Positions 44,781-46,086 of a stretch of DNA of 46,086 nt are shown in pieces. This DNA is from a virus, in IMG/VR virus record IMGVR_UViG_3300047377_000522, positions 1 through 46,086 of that record; one strand, 5' to 3'. Below the pieces are notes generated by a model. The model saw only the letters and a list, made by a program, of their open reading frames with translations, was not told the DNA's origin and did no database searches. The number at the start of each line of letters is the position of its first letter. Position 1 is the first letter of the stretch. The position numbers and the translations under genes are program-made.

Positions 44781-45146
44781 ATGGAAAATTTAAATGAAAG
44801 AATCTACAAAAGTGAATACCATAAAATTTCAGAAAATGCAAGCGGAGGATTGAAAGTTATCATTGCGTTTATATCTTTAGTTATCATTTTTCTGAGCCTT
44901 GGAGTTGATAAATTTCAAGGGTTGTTCTTTCTTTGTTTTATGTTCGAATGGGCTTTATCTGCTGCAATACTTTATATCACCATGGTTAAGGTCATTTTAC
45001 CGGATGGTTATAGAATATTAGCAACAAACAGAACGATATTCAAGACAGAAGGCCATCATGAGCTTAGCGGGCAACGTATTGAAAATATCAACTTAGCTGC
45101 AAAGATAGCTCTATATTTAGAAAAGGTTGGATTTCAATTTGATTGA
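44781..45146 (+). CDS. membrane protein, 121 aa, holin candidate
   Basis: Two membrane helices at about 24-40 (LKVIIAFISLVIIFLSLGV) and 48-72 (GLFFLCFMFEWALSAAILYI), then a cytoplasmic or periplasmic domain (LATNRTIFKTEGHHELSGQR). Length and two helices close to the endolysin gene fit a class II-like holin, but the long soluble C-terminal domain is unusual for one. AAAGGTGAATA precedes the ATG. It overlaps the methyltransferase gene. Confidence 0.5.
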   Translation: MENLNERIYKSEYHKISENASGGLKVIIAFISLVIIFLSLGVDKFQGLFFLCFMFEWALSAAILYITMVKVILPDGYRILATNRTIFKTEGHHELSGQRIENINLAAKIALYLEKVGFQFD

Positions 45147-45927
45147 TCTAAGATGTGGCGATTGTTTTGAACTTTTGAGGGAAATTGATGATAAAAGCAT
45201 CGATCTTGTGTTGTGCGATCCACCATACGGGATAACAGACTGTAAATGGGATTGCAAGCTTGATTTAGATAAAATGTGGAAAGAAGTCAAGCGAGTGACT
45301 AAAAAAAATGGGTGTGTAGTGTTCACCGCTATTCAGCCATTTACTAGCGAGCTGATTTTATCTAACAAGTGGTGGTATAAATATAATTGGGTGTGGAACA
45401 AAGGACGATGCGGTAATCCTTTGATCGCTAAATATCAGCCGCTTAGGTATCATGAAGACATTCTAATTTTTTACCGAGGGGCGTGTCCTTACAGGCCACA
45501 AGGCTTGGTTGATATTGAGCCAATTGAGAGAGCTCAAAAAAGGGCGCCATCCATTTCAACTTTGAGAGGGACTAAACGAGATATACAGACACAGACAAAC
45601 TACCCCAGATCGATTCTAAACATTCCCCAAATTGGTTGTTCAAAAGCGATTCATCCAACACAGAAGCCGGTATCCTTGATGGAATATCTTATCATGACGT
45701 ATAGTGATGAAGGCCATACGGTATTAGATTTCTGCATGGGATCTGGGACTGCTGCAGTAGCTGCAAAGAAAACTAAACGGAACTTCATAGGGTTTGAATT
45801 GACCTCTGAATATTATGAAATAGCTTGCTTGCGTGTCGAAGATCCGGTCGAGCTCAGCGAGCCGATCTATCAGCCAGATCGACATAAGACGAGAACTAAA
45901 GAGATTGTCAAGTCAAGTTCTGGATAA
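45139..45927 (+). CDS. DNA methyltransferase, DPPY type (beta class), 262 aa
   Basis: SAM-dependent N6-adenine or N4-cytosine methyltransferase. The catalytic motif IV comes first (LCDPPYG at 25-31) and the SAM-binding motif I (DFCMGSGTAAVAAK) comes late, near residue 205-218, the order of beta-class enzymes such as CcrM/HinfI. The region between is the target-recognition part (NKGRCGNPLIAKYQPLRYHE). The start is TTG at 45139 (MIDLRCGDCFELL) with AGG about ten bases upstream; TTG at 45127 is the alternative. No restriction enzyme is next to it, so it is an orphan, probably protecting phage DNA or marking it. Its target is unknown. Confidence 0.87.
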   Translation: MIDLRCGDCFELLREIDDKSIDLVLCDPPYGITDCKWDCKLDLDKMWKEVKRVTKKNGCVVFTAIQPFTSELILSNKWWYKYNWVWNKGRCGNPLIAKYQPLRYHEDILIFYRGACPYRPQGLVDIEPIERAQKRAPSISTLRGTKRDIQTQTNYPRSILNIPQIGCSKAIHPTQKPVSLMEYLIMTYSDEGHTVLDFCMGSGTAAVAAKKTKRNFIGFELTSEYYEIACLRVEDPVELSEPIYQPDRHKTRTKEIVKSSSG

Positions 45928-46076
45928 TGCGCATTAAATATATTATGTTAAATAGACGGTTTACCGTATTGTGTGTTGCTTATCTTTATTATGTTAAATT
46001 GTGCCGATTATGCGGCTATCTCCTTCTATTTTCGGTGAAAAGGTACTGTATGTCCAAAAAAAAACGCTCGAGATGA
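45927..46076 (+). CDS. small basic protein, 49 aa
   Basis: The ATG overlaps the stop of the methyltransferase gene (TAATG at 45925-45929). The product is MRIKYIMLNRRFTVLCVAYL, then a Tyr/Leu/Cys-rich hydrophobic part and a basic end MSKKKRSR. It would have one membrane segment and a positive tail. On a circular map the stop overlaps the ATG of the 31-aa peptide at 1-96. Coupling supports it; size limits confidence. Confidence 0.4.
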   Translation: MRIKYIMLNRRFTVLCVAYLYYVKLCRLCGYLLLFSVKRYCMSKKKRSR

Positions 46077-46086
46077 GTTTGCCGCC
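46073..46086. repeat. 14-bp terminal direct repeat, right copy
   Basis: Identical to bases 1-14. See the left copy for the two explanations. Confidence 0.8.

Noticed and set aside
1-46086. tRNA genes, integrase, lysogeny repressor
   Set aside because: No cloverleaf-like segment with a TTCRA loop outside coding genes, and no protein with integrase or CI-like motifs was recognised. Absence cannot be proved by eye.

Overview
The window looks like a complete or nearly complete genome of a tailed bacteriophage with a contractile tail (myovirus morphotype). It has a lambda-type head module (Nu1-like and GpA-like terminase, gpW-like connector, lambda portal, S49 protease with a nested scaffold, gpD-like decoration protein, gpE-like capsid) joined to a Mu/P2-type contractile tail (sheath, tube, frameshifted chaperone, tape measure, gpN/gpP-like hub proteins, gp46, baseplate J, gp48, fibre). 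The DNA is AT-rich. A lipoprotein whose signal favours the outer membrane and a Mu/P2-type tail point to a Gram-negative host, but nothing in the sequence names the host. The same 14 bases stand at both ends, so the molecule is either a circularised assembly or a linear genome whose cohesive ends were filled in. No integrase, immunity repressor, tRNA or CRISPR array was recognised.

Layout. (i) 80-2457, rightward: a consensus sigma70 promoter, then small early-type genes and an SPFH (prohibitin-like) lipoprotein. (ii) 2450-23244, rightward: packaging, head and tail genes, mostly joined by ATGA or TAATG overlaps. The baseplate spike gene is the exception: it lies at 6019-6513 on the opposite strand, far from its usual place between the gp44-like and gp46-like genes. 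(iii) 23230-38642, leftward: many small unknown genes plus a replication and recombination set (HNH nuclease, SF2 helicase, Cas4-like nuclease, SSB-like protein, Sak4-like ATPase, primase-polymerase/helicase). This arm also holds a two-gene NAD+-rebuilding cassette (PRPP-synthetase-like plus NAMPT-like) and a C5-methyltransferase-like gene. (iv) 38700-39080: inverted CATTTTG iterons around a TA-rich core, the best candidate replication origin, lying between the divergent arms. (v) 39181-41412, rightward: a tandemly duplicated cluster of short proteins with an IQLCSDEVL-type head and a glycine-rich tail, mixed with a DUF6948-like gene and its deleted copy. (vi) 41512-46076, rightward except one gene: DnaJ-domain protein, unknowns, M15 peptidase (likely endolysin), membrane proteins and a DPPY-type DNA methyltransferase.

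Regulation. The early arms carry many TTGACA/TATAAT promoters in two repeated classes. One overlaps a 21-bp palindrome (GCCTATAAT, three bases, ATTATAGGC; five sites on both strands). The other shares TATAAT followed by RTATACATAA. A protein with three tandem HTH motifs (26108-26536) is a plausible regulator. I saw no such promoters inside the 2.3-23 kb structural region.

Points most worth a second look: the glycine-rich paralogue array, the inverted iteron origin, the NARP1-like NAD+ cassette, a perfect bacterial-type parS site at 23556-23571, strong frame-independent GATC enrichment across the structural module, the inverted and displaced spike gene, and the shared palindromic operators.
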